Shown here: positions 8,694 through 17,857 of the stretch, one piece after another
Numbering within the stretch: the first letter of the stretch is position 1
How the letters are laid out: each line of letters starts with the position of its first letter
From: Thermoleophilia bacterium
GTDB taxonomy: Bacteria; Actinomycetota; Thermoleophilia; Gaiellales; Gaiellaceae
Assembly (NCBI GenBank): GCA_020845695.1
Contig: JADLFG010000054.1
Coordinates: forward strand, 1 to 46,725
DNA length: 46,725 nt
Reading direction: 5' to 3'
Notes under the pieces: model-generated
Seen by the model: the letters and a program-made list of their open reading frames with translations, nothing else
Database searches by the model: none
What the model was told of the DNA's origin: nothing
Position numbers and translations under genes: made by a program

Positions 8694-9083
8694 ATGAGCT
8701 ACGCGATCATCACAGTCGGCGGCAAGCAGCATCGCGTCCGCGAGGGCGAGTGGTTGCTCGTTGACCGGCTCGCGCTCGAGCCCGGGCAGACGTTCAGTCC
8801 CGAGGTGCTGCTGGTCGGTGGCGAGGGTGAGACGCTGCTCGGGGCGGAGGAGCTCGCGGGCGTCCAGGTCACCGCCCGCGTGGCTGAGCATCTGCTCGGC
8901 AAGAAGGTGATCGTCGGCAAGCACCGCCAGCGGACCGGGTACCGGCGCCGGAACGGCTTCCGGGCCCGGCTGTCGAAGATCGAGATCGAGTCGATCGGCG
9001 CGGCCAAGCCCGCCCGGCGGGCGCGCAAGAAGGCGGAGGAGGCTCCGGCCGACACGGCCGCCCCGCCCGCCGGGGAGGAGTAG
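8694..9083 (+). CDS. rplU: 50S ribosomal protein L21
   Basis: L21 binds 23S rRNA. The N-terminal ~100 residues are a normal L21 ([20 protein letters not shown], then [20 protein letters not shown]). The family is usually about 103 residues; this one has 129 because of an Ala/Lys/Pro-rich tail ([19 protein letters not shown]). ATG 8694 has GGGAG 7 bases upstream. rpmA follows after 4 bases. Confidence 0.96.
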   Translation: MSYAIITVGGKQHRVREGEWLLVDRLALEPGQTFSPEVLLVGGEGETLLGAEELAGVQVTARVAEHLLGKKVIVGKHRQRTGYRRRNGFRARLSKIEIESIGAAKPARRARKKAEEAPADTAAPPAGEE

Positions 9084-9087
9084 AGCC

Positions 9088-9333
9088 ATGGCGCACAAGA
9101 AGGGGCTCGGCTCGTCGAGGAACGGCCGCGACTCCCAGTCCAAGCGGCTCGGCGTCAAGGTCTTCGCCGGCCAGGAGATCAAGGCCGGGATGATCATCGC
9201 CCGCCAGCGCGGCACCCGCTTTCGGCCGGGGCCCGGGGTCGGGCTCGGCCGCGACGACACCGTGTTCGCGACCCGTGACGGTGTGGTCACGTTCCGCACG
9301 AGCGGCGAGCGGCGCATCGTCTCGGTCGTCTAG
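9088..9333 (+). CDS. rpmA: 50S ribosomal protein L27
   Basis: L27 sits near the peptidyl-transferase centre. The 81 residues begin directly [16 protein letters not shown], so there is no N-terminal pro-sequence of the kind that is cleaved in Firmicutes. [21 protein letters not shown] is typical of the family. A purine-rich GGAGGAG from the end of rplU lies just upstream. Confidence 0.97.
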   Translation: MAHKKGLGSSRNGRDSQSKRLGVKVFAGQEIKAGMIIARQRGTRFRPGPGVGLGRDDTVFATRDGVVTFRTSGERRIVSVV

Positions 9334-11189
<1,856 letters not shown>

Positions 11190-11219
11190 GCCGGGAACCC
11201 CGAGGAGACACGAACCGCC

Positions 11220-11573
11220 CTGACGCCGCTCGAGCTGGCCCGCCGAATCGCCCACCTTGCCGGGGACAAGCTCGCGCAGGACGTGGTCATCCTCGACATG
11301 CGCCCGGCCGTGGCGTACACGGACTTCTTCGTCGTCTGCACGGGTCGCAACCCGCGCCAGGCGGCCGCGATCTACGACGGGGTGAGGGAGACGCTGAAGC
11401 AGGAGACCGGGATCGTGCCGCGCCGCGTCGCCGGCGAGCGGGAGGCGACCTGGATCCTCGCCGACTACCTCGACGTCGTCCTGCACGTGTTCACGCCCGA
11501 GGCGCGTGCCTACTACCGGCTCGAGGAGCTCTGGGGCGACCTCCCCTCGGTCGAGGTCGCAGCCGGCGCGTAA
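11220..11573 (+). CDS. rsfS: Ribosomal silencing factor RsfS, apparent CTG start
   Basis: RsfS (DUF143) binds L14 and blocks subunit joining when nutrients are scarce. The full fold begins ELARRIAHLAGDKLAQDVVI and continues YTDFFVVCTGRNPRQAAAI and REATWILADYLDVVLHVFTP. Between the nadD stop (11187-11189) and GTG 11283 this frame has no ATG, GTG or TTG, yet starting at 11283 would delete the first helix. CTG 11220 gives a normal 117-residue protein and lies 12 bases after GAGGAG (11202-11207). I therefore infer a CTG start. TAGGCT at 11182-11187 could be a -10 box. Confidence 0.85.
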   Translation: MTPLELARRIAHLAGDKLAQDVVILDMRPAVAYTDFFVVCTGRNPRQAAAIYDGVRETLKQETGIVPRRVAGEREATWILADYLDVVLHVFTPEARAYYRLEELWGDLPSVEVAAGA

Positions 11574-11592
11574 CGTCGTCTGCCCGCCCCGG

Positions 11593-11598
11593 TATGAT
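11593..11598 (+). promoter_or_regulatory. -10 box of a leaderless promoter
   Basis: TATGAT ends 7 bases before ATG 11606, the spacing expected when transcription starts at or next to the start codon. The upstream ATG at 11594 lies inside this box. Confidence 0.6.
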
Positions 11599-11605
11599 CG
11601 AACAA

Positions 11606-12055
11606 ATGTTCGATTCACTCACCACGAGCCAGAAGGGAGCGGTCGCGGAGTGCGCGATCGCGCTCGCCGCGATGAAGCGCGGCCTCGGGGTGATGAAGCC
11701 GCTGTCCGAGGGGCTCAGATACGACCTCGTCTTCGACGCGGGCGGGAGGCTCCTGCGGATCCAGTGCAAGTGTGCGGTGCGTCGCGCCAACGTGCTTGTT
11801 GTTCCCTGCTTCTCGGCTCGGAGGACAAGCGGCGGGTTCGCGAAGAAGCCCTACGACGAAAGCGAGATCGACGTCGTGGTCGCGCACTCGACCGAGCTCG
11901 ACCGCTGCTACGCCCTGCCGCGGTTCGTCTTCGCCGGCCGGTCATACGTCCAGCTCCGGACTGCTCCGGCACGGAACAACCAGCGGGCGGGCGTGCGCTG
12001 GGCCGCCGACTTCGAGTTCGACGCACTAGACTGGAGAGCGGTCGAGGGGCCATAG
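11606..12055 (+). CDS. PD-(D/E)XK endonuclease-like protein abutting tRNA-Ala
   Basis: The 149 residues resemble the group I intron-associated PD-(D/E)XK endonuclease domain (PDDEXK_5 type, related to I-Ssp6803I). The candidate active site is E15 in KGAVAECAI, D40 in LRYDLVFD and Q53-x-K55 in LRIQCKCA. No intron is visible nearby, so it may be a free-standing nuclease. ATG 11606 is preferred to ATG 11594 because TATGAT lies 7 bases before it and the earlier ATG is within that box. The last 10 bases, including the TAG stop, are the 5' end of the tRNA-Ala gene. Family assignment is by motif only. Confidence 0.7.
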   Translation: MFDSLTTSQKGAVAECAIALAAMKRGLGVMKPLSEGLRYDLVFDAGGRLLRIQCKCAVRRANVLVVPCFSARRTSGGFAKKPYDESEIDVVVAHSTELDRCYALPRFVFAGRSYVQLRTAPARNNQRAGVRWAADFEFDALDWRAVEGP

Positions 12056-12118
12056 CTCAGCTGGGAGAGCGCCGCGCTGGCAGCGCGGAGGTCGGGGGTT
12101 CGAATCCCCCTGGCTCCA
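12046..12118 (+). tRNA. tRNA-Ala, anticodon GGC
   Basis: A complete 73-base cloverleaf: acceptor GGGGCCA/TGGCTCC with one G-U pair, D stem GCTC/GAGC, anticodon stem CCGCG/CGCGG around CTGGCAG (anticodon GGC, reading GCC), T arm GGGGG-TTCGAAT-CCCCC and discriminator A. CCA is not clearly encoded (CATG follows the discriminator's CTCC). The 5' end overlaps the nuclease-like gene by 10 bases. Confidence 0.97.
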
Positions 12119-12167
12119 TGGCCGGGATCCGCGGAGGACGGCCCGGCCTCACCGGGACGAGGGCACT

Positions 12168-12184
12168 CGCGGCGTCGCGCCGCG
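12168..12184 (+). terminator. Hairpin downstream of tRNA-Ala
   Basis: CGCGGCG-TCG-CGCCGCG is a perfect 7-base stem with a 3-base loop, about 50 bases after the tRNA. No T-run follows, so it could be a terminator, a processing structure or chance in GC-rich DNA. The remaining 12119-12243 interval holds no gene I can support. Confidence 0.3.
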
Positions 12185-12243
12185 CACGCCCGCGCCCGTT
12201 CCGCGCTGCGCGTCGTCACCGCGGCCGTACCGGTCTGCGGCTC

Positions 12244-12274
12244 TTGACGCGCCGGTGGAGGCAGTGCGTACTAT
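12244..12274 (+). promoter_or_regulatory. Promoter of the multicopper oxidase-ZIP operon
   Basis: TTGACG (12244-12249) and TACTAT (12269-12274) are separated by 19 bases. The start codon is 11 bases after the -10 with no ribosome binding site, so the message would be nearly leaderless. The -10 overlaps a small inverted repeat ACTA-TG-TAGT (12270-12279). This is one of the few promoters here with a recognisable -35. Confidence 0.6.
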
Positions 12275-12285
12275 GTAGTTGCGCC

Positions 12286-13299
12286 ATGTCGAAACATCTG
12301 TTCACCAGACGCCAACTTATAGTTTCGACGATCCCGGCACTCGCCGCCGCGCCGCTCGCCGGGCTCGGGGTCGCCGGCGTCGCGCAGGGGCAGACGAGCG
12401 GTCACGGTGACCACGGCGAGGCCGACGCCGCGGGGGCGGGGATCGGCCACGGGGCGATGATCGGCGAGGCGGTCCCGGCGGTCGGCGGCCCCAACGACCT
12501 CGACGTCCTGCTCTACCCGCCGGAGGCGCTGCCGCATGCGCCCGGACGGGTCAGGGAGTACGAGCTCGTGGCGAGCGAGGGGGAGTGGGAGGTCTTCCCG
12601 GGCATCCACTTCCCGGCCTGGATGTACAACGGCACCGTGCCGGGCCCGATCGTGCGGGCCACCGAGGGCGACCTGCTCCGGGTCCGCTTCGCGAACGCGA
12701 GCCGGCATCCGCACACGATCCACTTCCACGGCATTCACCCGGCGAGCATGGACGGCGTGTTCGAGCTCGTCGGCCCGGGCGAGTCGTTCACCTACGAGTT
12801 CCCCGCCGGTCCGTACGGGATGCACCTCTACCACTGCCACGTGAGCCCGATCAAGAAGCACATCCAGAAGGGGCTCTACGGAGCGCTGATCATCGACCCG
12901 CCGCGGCCGCGGCCGTCGGCGCAGGAGCTCGTGATGGTGATGAACGGCTACGACACCGACGGGGACGGAGCCAACAACTTCTACTCCGTCAACGGGCGTG
13001 CCTTCTACCACGCGAAGTATCCGATCCGCGTCCGGCGCTCGCAGACGGTGCGTATCTACCTCGCGAACCTGACCGAGCTCGACCTGATCAACTCCTTTCA
13101 CCTCCACGGGGACATGTTCCGCCTCTATCGCACCGGGACGACGGACGTTCACGAGTACACCGACACCGTGATGCTCTGCCAGGGGGAGCGGTGCATCCTC
13201 GAGATTGACTTCGCGAACACCGGCCACTTCATGTTTCACGCGCACCAGTCGGAATTCACGGATCTCGGCTGGACGGGTTTCTTCGAGGTTGTCGACTGA
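12286..13299 (+). CDS. Tat-exported two-domain multicopper oxidase, T1 copper in domain 1
   Basis: A laccase-like oxidase predicted to couple one-electron substrate oxidation to O2 reduction outside the cytoplasm. The 337 residues begin with a Tat-type signal (FTRRQLIVS, hydrophobic stretch to about 33), then a His/Asp/Glu-rich linker (40-60). Four HxH pairs for the trinuclear cluster are present: H146/H148, H183/H185, H272/H274 and H318/H320. The T1 site is in domain 1: H143, C184, H192, with L197 where nitrite reductases have the axial Met. Domain 2 has HAH with no Cys. The full set of eight His excludes a classical CuNIR and fits a type C two-domain oxidase. The substrate is unknown. The stop overlaps the ZIP start (TGATG). 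Confidence 0.88.
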   Translation: MSKHLFTRRQLIVSTIPALAAAPLAGLGVAGVAQGQTSGHGDHGEADAAGAGIGHGAMIGEAVPAVGGPNDLDVLLYPPEALPHAPGRVREYELVASEGEWEVFPGIHFPAWMYNGTVPGPIVRATEGDLLRVRFANASRHPHTIHFHGIHPASMDGVFELVGPGESFTYEFPAGPYGMHLYHCHVSPIKKHIQKGLYGALIIDPPRPRPSAQELVMVMNGYDTDGDGANNFYSVNGRAFYHAKYPIRVRRSQTVRIYLANLTELDLINSFHLHGDMFRLYRTGTTDVHEYTDTVMLCQGERCILEIDFANTGHFMFHAHQSEFTDLGWTGFFEVVD

Positions 13300-14513
13300 T
13301 GGGAGCCGGGCCGGTCGCCGGAGCCAGCGGGGGCCTGCGCTGGCGCCTCTGGGCGCTCGTTCCGATCGTGCTGCTCGTCGGCGCGGTCTCGGCCTTCGCG
13401 TGGACGGGCGGGTCGCTCGTCGACCTGGTCGGCCGGAACCCGCCGCCCGCGGACGAGCTCGACATCACCCGCGTCGAGTTCGGGCCCGGGGAGATCCGGA
13501 TCGCCGTCAGGAACCCGCAGCCGGACGACCTGACGATCGCCGCCGTCACGGTCGACGACATGATCGTGCCCTTCGAGCTCGACGGCTCGGCCACGCTGGG
13601 GCGCCTCGGCGGCCGCACGATCGTCGTGCCGTTCCAGTGGGTCGAGGACGATCCCTACCTGGTCGGCGTGACCAGCTCGAGCGGGATCGAGACGACGTTC
13701 GAGGTTCCGGCCGCCGTGGCGACGAAGGGGGTCACCGCCGGGGGCTTCCTCGGCTACGGGGTGATCGGGTTCCTCGTCGGGGTCGTGCCCGTCGCGCTCG
13801 GCCTCGCGTGGCTGCCCTCGCTTCGCCGGGCGGGCGACCGCTGGCTCGGGGCGTTCATGGCCCTGACCGCCGGCCTGCTCACGTTCCTGGCGTTCGACGC
13901 GCTCGCCGGGGCGCTCGAGCTTCAGGCCGCGCTCCCGGACGCCCTCCAGGGGGTGGGGTTGGTGGTGCTGGGCGTGACCGCGAGCTACCTGGCGCTCGCG
14001 TCGGTTGCCCGGTGGCTCGCGCGCCGCGGCAGGGAACGGGAGGCGGTGGTATCCGGGCCGGTCACCGGCGCGGCTCTCTCGCTGCTCGTCGCGATCGGGA
14101 TCGGCCTCCACAATCTCGGTGAGGGGCTCGCGATCGGGTCGTCGTTCGCGCTCGGCGAGCTCACGCTCGGATCCTTCCTGATCGTCGGCTTCATGGTGCA
14201 CAACATCACCGAGGGTCTCGGCATTGCCGCGCCGCTCGCGGCGGGCCGCGTCGGCGTCGGGCGCCTCGCCGCTCTCTGCGGGATCGCCGGCGCACCCGCG
14301 CTCCTCGGCGCCTGGATCGGCGGGTTCCTCACGAACGAGATCGTCGGCGTGCTCTTCTTCTCGATCGCGGTCGGGGCCGCGTTCCAGGTCGTGGTCGAGG
14401 TCGGCCGCTACGTCAAGCGGCATACCCCGGGCGGGCTCGCCTCCGGTCATGCGGTCGGCGGGTTTCTCGCGGGCCTCGCGACCATGTACCTGACCGGGCT
14501 CCTCGTCGGCTGA
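13299..14513 (+). CDS. ZIP-family metal transporter with an extracytoplasmic N-terminal domain
   Basis: ZIP proteins carry divalent metals (Zn, Fe, Mn) toward the cytoplasm. The 404 residues have an extra N-terminus: one membrane segment (about 18-36), then a soluble beta-rich region (about 55-140, LDITRVEFGPGEIRIAVRNP) predicted outside. A hydrophobic core with about eight membrane segments follows. Metal-site motifs are H271-NLGE275 and H301-NITE305, the HNxxE pair of TM4 and TM5. It is translated with the upstream multicopper oxidase, which suggests that metal oxidation and transport are linked. Metal specificity cannot be read from the sequence. Confidence 0.85.
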   Translation: MGAGPVAGASGGLRWRLWALVPIVLLVGAVSAFAWTGGSLVDLVGRNPPPADELDITRVEFGPGEIRIAVRNPQPDDLTIAAVTVDDMIVPFELDGSATLGRLGGRTIVVPFQWVEDDPYLVGVTSSSGIETTFEVPAAVATKGVTAGGFLGYGVIGFLVGVVPVALGLAWLPSLRRAGDRWLGAFMALTAGLLTFLAFDALAGALELQAALPDALQGVGLVVLGVTASYLALASVARWLARRGREREAVVSGPVTGAALSLLVAIGIGLHNLGEGLAIGSSFALGELTLGSFLIVGFMVHNITEGLGIAAPLAAGRVGVGRLAALCGIAGAPALLGAWIGGFLTNEIVGVLFFSIAVGAAFQVVVEVGRYVKRHTPGGLASGHAVGGFLAGLATMYLTGLLVG

Positions 14514-14558
14514 GCCGCGACCGCTTGCCGTCCCCGCTCGCGGGACGGTTGCGGCTCA
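14511..14558 (+). terminator. Two-part hairpin after the oxidase-ZIP operon
   Basis: An outer 8-base stem TGAGCCGC (14511-14518)/GCGGCTCA (14551-14558) encloses an inner 7-base stem CCGTCCC (14528-14534)/GGGACGG (14542-14548). The outer stem begins at the ZIP stop codon. There is no T-run. A terminator or RNA-stabilising structure is plausible, and it makes a TTG start at 14525 for the next gene unlikely. Confidence 0.5.
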
Positions 14559-14590
14559 ACACCTGCGGCCGGGATGCCGATGAGATCGGT

Positions 14591-16168
14591 GTGCGGCATC
14601 TGCGTTCCGCCACGACGCTCGTCGTTCTCGCGATCCTGCTCGCGACCGGGGGCGCCGTGGCCGCCGCGGAGAGCCACCGTCGCGACGCCGAGCTCGACGA
14701 GCTGACCGCTCGCGCCGTGGTGCTGGCGGAGCTGCTCTCCTCCTACGCCCGCGAGCTCGAGTCGGCGCTCGTCACGACCGGTGCGATCGCCGCGGTCGTG
14801 GGCTCCGACCCGGCCCGCTTCGTCGCGGAGGTCGAGCCCCGCCTCGACCGCTCGGTGCTCGGCAACCTCACCCTGGTCCGGGTCGGCGGGGAGTCCGCGG
14901 AGCCCCTCGCCAGCGTGGGCGAGGGGCGACCACTGCTCCTCGGCGGGCTCGAGCGGGTCGAGCTCGAGCGGCTACGCAGGATCGCGACCGGCGAGCGCCC
15001 GGGTGTCGTCAAGCTCGCGACCGTGGGCGGGATCCGCGTGCTCGCCATCGCGGCGGCCGGCGGGGACGGGACGGCCGTCTACGCGGAGAGCCCCATCTCG
15101 ATGCTCGCCACCGCGTTCCCCGCGGCGCAGCCGGAGGGGATCGACTTCGCCCTCTTCCTCGGCCAGGGCACGGCGCCGGCGAGCCTCCTGGTGGCGTCGA
15201 CGGAGGAGTTGCCGCTCGACGGCCCGCTCGTCACCCGCGCGGTCGACCTCGCAAGCGCTCCCGCGACGCTGGCCCTGCGTCCCCGGGGGTCTCTGATCGG
15301 TGGGCTGAGCGGCTCGTTGCCGTGGCTGGTGGCCGCGACGGGCGTGGTGCTGGCGGCCGTCGCCGGCTTGATCCTCGAGCTGCGGCGGCGGCGGGCCCGC
15401 GCCGACGAGGAACGCAGGCAGCTTGCCGAGCAGAACGAGCGCCTGCGCGAGATCGACCGGATGAAGGACGAGCTCGTCGCCGTCGCGTCGCACGAGCTGC
15501 GGACGCCGCTGACGTCGATCCTCGGCTACGTGAGGGTGCTCAGGGAGGAAGGCGACGAGCTGACCGTCGAGCACCGCCGCTTCCTGGGCGTGATCGAGCG
15601 GAACGCGCGGCGGCTGCTCGACCTCGTCTCCGACCTGCTGTTCGTGGCCCGCGTCGACGCGGGCGGGATCCGGCTCGAGCTGGAGCGGATCGACCTGGCG
15701 GCGATCGTCCGGGACTGCCTCGAGACCCACCGCCAGCGAGCGCAGACGGGCGGGCTGACGCTCTCCTTCGCTTCCGACGGCGGGGTACCGGCGGTCGACG
15801 GCGACCCGGGGCGTCTCGCCCAGCTCGTCGAGAACCTCGTCGCGAACGCGATCAAGTTCACGCCGGGCGGCGGCCGGGTCGAGGTGCGCCTCTCCGGGAC
15901 GGGCCGCGGCGGCGTCGCGCTCGAGGTCGAGGACACGGGTCTCGGGGTGCCGGCCGACGAGCAGGAGCGCCTGTTCGAGCGTTTCTTCCGCTCCTCGACG
16001 GCCCGCACGGCGGCGATCCAAGGCACCGGTCTCGGCCTCGCGATCGCGAAGGCGATCGTCGACGCGCACGGCGGCCGGATCTCGTTCGCGAGCGAAGAGG
16101 GGGTGGGGACGGTGTTCCGGGTCGAGCTGCCCGCCGCCAGGGCGGAGCCGCTCGCGCTCGCGAGCTGA
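14591..16168 (+). CDS. Orphan sensor histidine kinase
   Basis: A membrane sensor kinase that should autophosphorylate on His and pass the phosphate to a response regulator. From GTG 14591 the product has 525 residues: membrane segment about 7-26, an extracytoplasmic sensor of some 220 residues that I do not recognise, a second membrane segment near 248-270 (LPWLVAATGVVLAAVAG), then HisKA with H301 in ASHELRTPL and an ATPase domain with ENLVANAIKFTPGGG, EDTGLGVP and GTGLGLAIAKAI. There is no HAMP domain and no response regulator gene nearby. The frame also opens at TTG 14525, but that codon lies in the hairpin before it. Confidence 0.9.
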   Translation: MRHLRSATTLVVLAILLATGGAVAAAESHRRDAELDELTARAVVLAELLSSYARELESALVTTGAIAAVVGSDPARFVAEVEPRLDRSVLGNLTLVRVGGESAEPLASVGEGRPLLLGGLERVELERLRRIATGERPGVVKLATVGGIRVLAIAAAGGDGTAVYAESPISMLATAFPAAQPEGIDFALFLGQGTAPASLLVASTEELPLDGPLVTRAVDLASAPATLALRPRGSLIGGLSGSLPWLVAATGVVLAAVAGLILELRRRRARADEERRQLAEQNERLREIDRMKDELVAVASHELRTPLTSILGYVRVLREEGDELTVEHRRFLGVIERNARRLLDLVSDLLFVARVDAGGIRLELERIDLAAIVRDCLETHRQRAQTGGLTLSFASDGGVPAVDGDPGRLAQLVENLVANAIKFTPGGGRVEVRLSGTGRGGVALEVEDTGLGVPADEQERLFERFFRSSTARTAAIQGTGLGLAIAKAIVDAHGGRISFASEEGVGTVFRVELPAARAEPLALAS

Positions 16169-16198
16169 CCGAGCCGGCACGTCCGCCGCCGGCGGCCG

Positions 16199-16204
16199 CA
16201 TACT
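16199..16204 (+). promoter_or_regulatory. -10 box of a probable leaderless promoter
   Basis: CATACT lies 6 bases before ATG 16211. It resembles TATACT, and no ribosome binding site is visible. Confidence 0.4.
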
Positions 16205-16210
16205 GCCCTG

Positions 16211-17035
16211 ATGCGAACCCGATCGGTGGCCGCTCTCGCGGCGCTCGCGCTCGCCCTGCCCGGCGCGGCGGAGGCGGATACGCGGATCCTCGCGGTCGGC
16301 GACTTCGGCGTCGGCGGAACCCGTCAGGAGGCGACCGGGCGGGCGCTGCGTGACTTCGAGGCGACGCACCCGGCCTCGCTGCTCGTCACGCTCGGCGACA
16401 ACGACTACACGAGGGGCGCCGCCTTCGAGGGGAATTGGCGCGACTCGTTCGGCTGGTGGCTCGCGGGCGCCGGCGTCGCGGTTGCCGGCGTGCTCGGCAA
16501 CCACGACTACGAGCGTGGCGACCGGGGCGCGTACGAGCTCGCGACCCTGGGGATGCCAAGGCGCTACTACACGAGGACGGCCGGGGACGTGCAGCTCTTC
16601 CTGCTCGACTCGAACGAGGTCACGACCGCCCAGACGCGCTGGCTGCGCCGGGCGCTCCGCGCCTCGACGGCGCGCTGGAGCATCGCGGCCTTTCACCATC
16701 CGCCCTGGGCGTGCGGTGGTCACTCCGGCCACGACGAGGTGGAGGAGCGCTGGGTGCCGCTGTTCGAACGCTACGGCGTCGACCTCGTGCTCTCGGGTCA
16801 CGATCACAGCTACCAGCGTTTCGCCGCCCGCAACGGGGTCACGTACGTGGTTCACGGCGGCGGCGGCGCGACCCTCTACCCGGTGCTCTTCTGCAGCCCG
16901 GGCTATCCGCGGCTGCTCGTCGGCAAGGCCGACCACGGGTTCCTCTCGATCGTCTCTCGTGACGACGGCCGCCTGCGCGTCGCCGCCATCGACCTGCGCG
17001 GCCGTCGCGTCGATCTCGTCACGCTACGCCCGTAG
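16211..17035 (+). CDS. Secreted metallophosphoesterase
   Basis: A calcineurin-like phosphoesterase, probably an exported acid phosphatase-type enzyme. The 274 residues start with a signal peptide (about 1-22, cleavage near AEA). The metal-site motifs appear in order: GDFGVG, GDNDY, GNHDYE, HHPPW and GHDHSYQR. This is the arrangement of purple acid phosphatase-like proteins, although the substrate cannot be told. The 3' end overlaps the convergent plsC-type gene by 12 bases. Confidence 0.88.
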   Translation: MRTRSVAALAALALALPGAAEADTRILAVGDFGVGGTRQEATGRALRDFEATHPASLLVTLGDNDYTRGAAFEGNWRDSFGWWLAGAGVAVAGVLGNHDYERGDRGAYELATLGMPRRYYTRTAGDVQLFLLDSNEVTTAQTRWLRRALRASTARWSIAAFHHPPWACGGHSGHDEVEERWVPLFERYGVDLVLSGHDHSYQRFAARNGVTYVVHGGGGATLYPVLFCSPGYPRLLVGKADHGFLSIVSRDDGRLRVAAIDLRGRRVDLVTLRP

Positions 17036-17791
17036 CGCGCTGACGTTCCGGATCCGACCGGGCGTGGCGATCGCCTGGCCGGGCCGGACCGGCTGCGAGC
17101 GGGGAGTGCCGTCGGGGAGCGCGGTGGGGAACCCGGCCGTGCTCGCCTGTGCCGCGAGCCGCCACAGCCGCGTCACCTCACGGCGCAGCAGCTCGGTTGC
17201 CGCGCGGTAGCCGCGGCCGTTGCGCGGGAGGCCGTCGAGGTCGAGTGGCTCGCCGAAGACGACGCAGCAGCGCCTGCGGTTTCGCCGGGTCCAGCCAAAC
17301 GTCTCGACCGCACACGGCACGAGCGGAACGCCCTCCTGGAGCGCGAGCATCGCCGCCCCCGGGTTGAACGGGCCCGGGTGGCCGAGGCGCTGTCGTGAGC
17401 CCTCGGGGAAGATCCCGACCACGTGGCCGTCCTCGACGAGAGAGCGTGCGCGCCGCAGGCCGTCCCGGTCGCTTTCGCCGCGCCGGATAGGGAAAGCTCC
17501 CGTCCAGGTGTAGGGCTGGGCCGCCCAGGATGCCAGCAGCTCCGCCTTCATCATGAACCAGACCGCCCTGGGCGAGAAGATCCCGATCAGAGGCGGGTCG
17601 ACGTCGGAGAGGTGGTTCGCGGCGAGCACCGCGCCGCCGGCGACCGGGATTCGCCGGGAGCCGTACCCGGACGGTCGCGCGAGTTGGAGCAGCGCCGGCG
17701 TGACGAAGTAGCGCATGAAGAGCCACGCCCCCTCGGGCCCGCCGCCCCAGAGGCGTTCGACGCCGAGCCGCGTGAGGAGCACGTAGCGCAT
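17024..17791 (-). CDS. plsC: 1-acyl-glycerol-3-phosphate acyltransferase (PlsC family)
   Basis: It acylates lysophosphatidate in phospholipid synthesis. The 255 residues contain the HX4D motif (H60, D65 in NHLSDVD) and E130-G-S (FPEGSR), the catalytic and glycerol-phosphate-binding motifs of the family. Its ATG (17789-17791) is 66 bases from the divergent leuS start. Several alternative acyltransferases share these motifs, so the exact acceptor is inferred. The C-terminal ~45 residues are not part of the conserved domain. Confidence 0.88.
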   Translation of the reverse strand: MRYVLLTRLGVERLWGGGPEGAWLFMRYFVTPALLQLARPSGYGSRRIPVAGGAVLAANHLSDVDPPLIGIFSPRAVWFMMKAELLASWAAQPYTWTGAFPIRRGESDRDGLRRARSLVEDGHVVGIFPEGSRQRLGHPGPFNPGAAMLALQEGVPLVPCAVETFGWTRRNRRRCCVVFGEPLDLDGLPRNGRGYRAATELLRREVTRLWRLAAQASTAGFPTALPDGTPRSQPVRPGQAIATPGRIRNVSALRA

Positions 17792-17842
17792 CGTAATGCG
17801 CGAGCGCGGCGCTGGACGGGACCACGCGGGCCGGCGCGCCGC

Positions 17843-17848
17843 TACGAT
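17843..17848 (+). promoter_or_regulatory. -10 box of the leuS promoter
   Basis: TACGAT lies 9 bases before ATG 17858 with no ribosome binding site between, consistent with leaderless leuS mRNA. Confidence 0.5.
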
Positions 17849-17857
17849 CCACGGGCC

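Noticed and set aside
12286..13299. Reading the oxidase as a copper nitrite reductase
   Set aside because: It has four HxH pairs plus HCH in domain 1 and Leu at the Met position, so it has a full trinuclear cluster rather than the single T2 copper of CuNIR.
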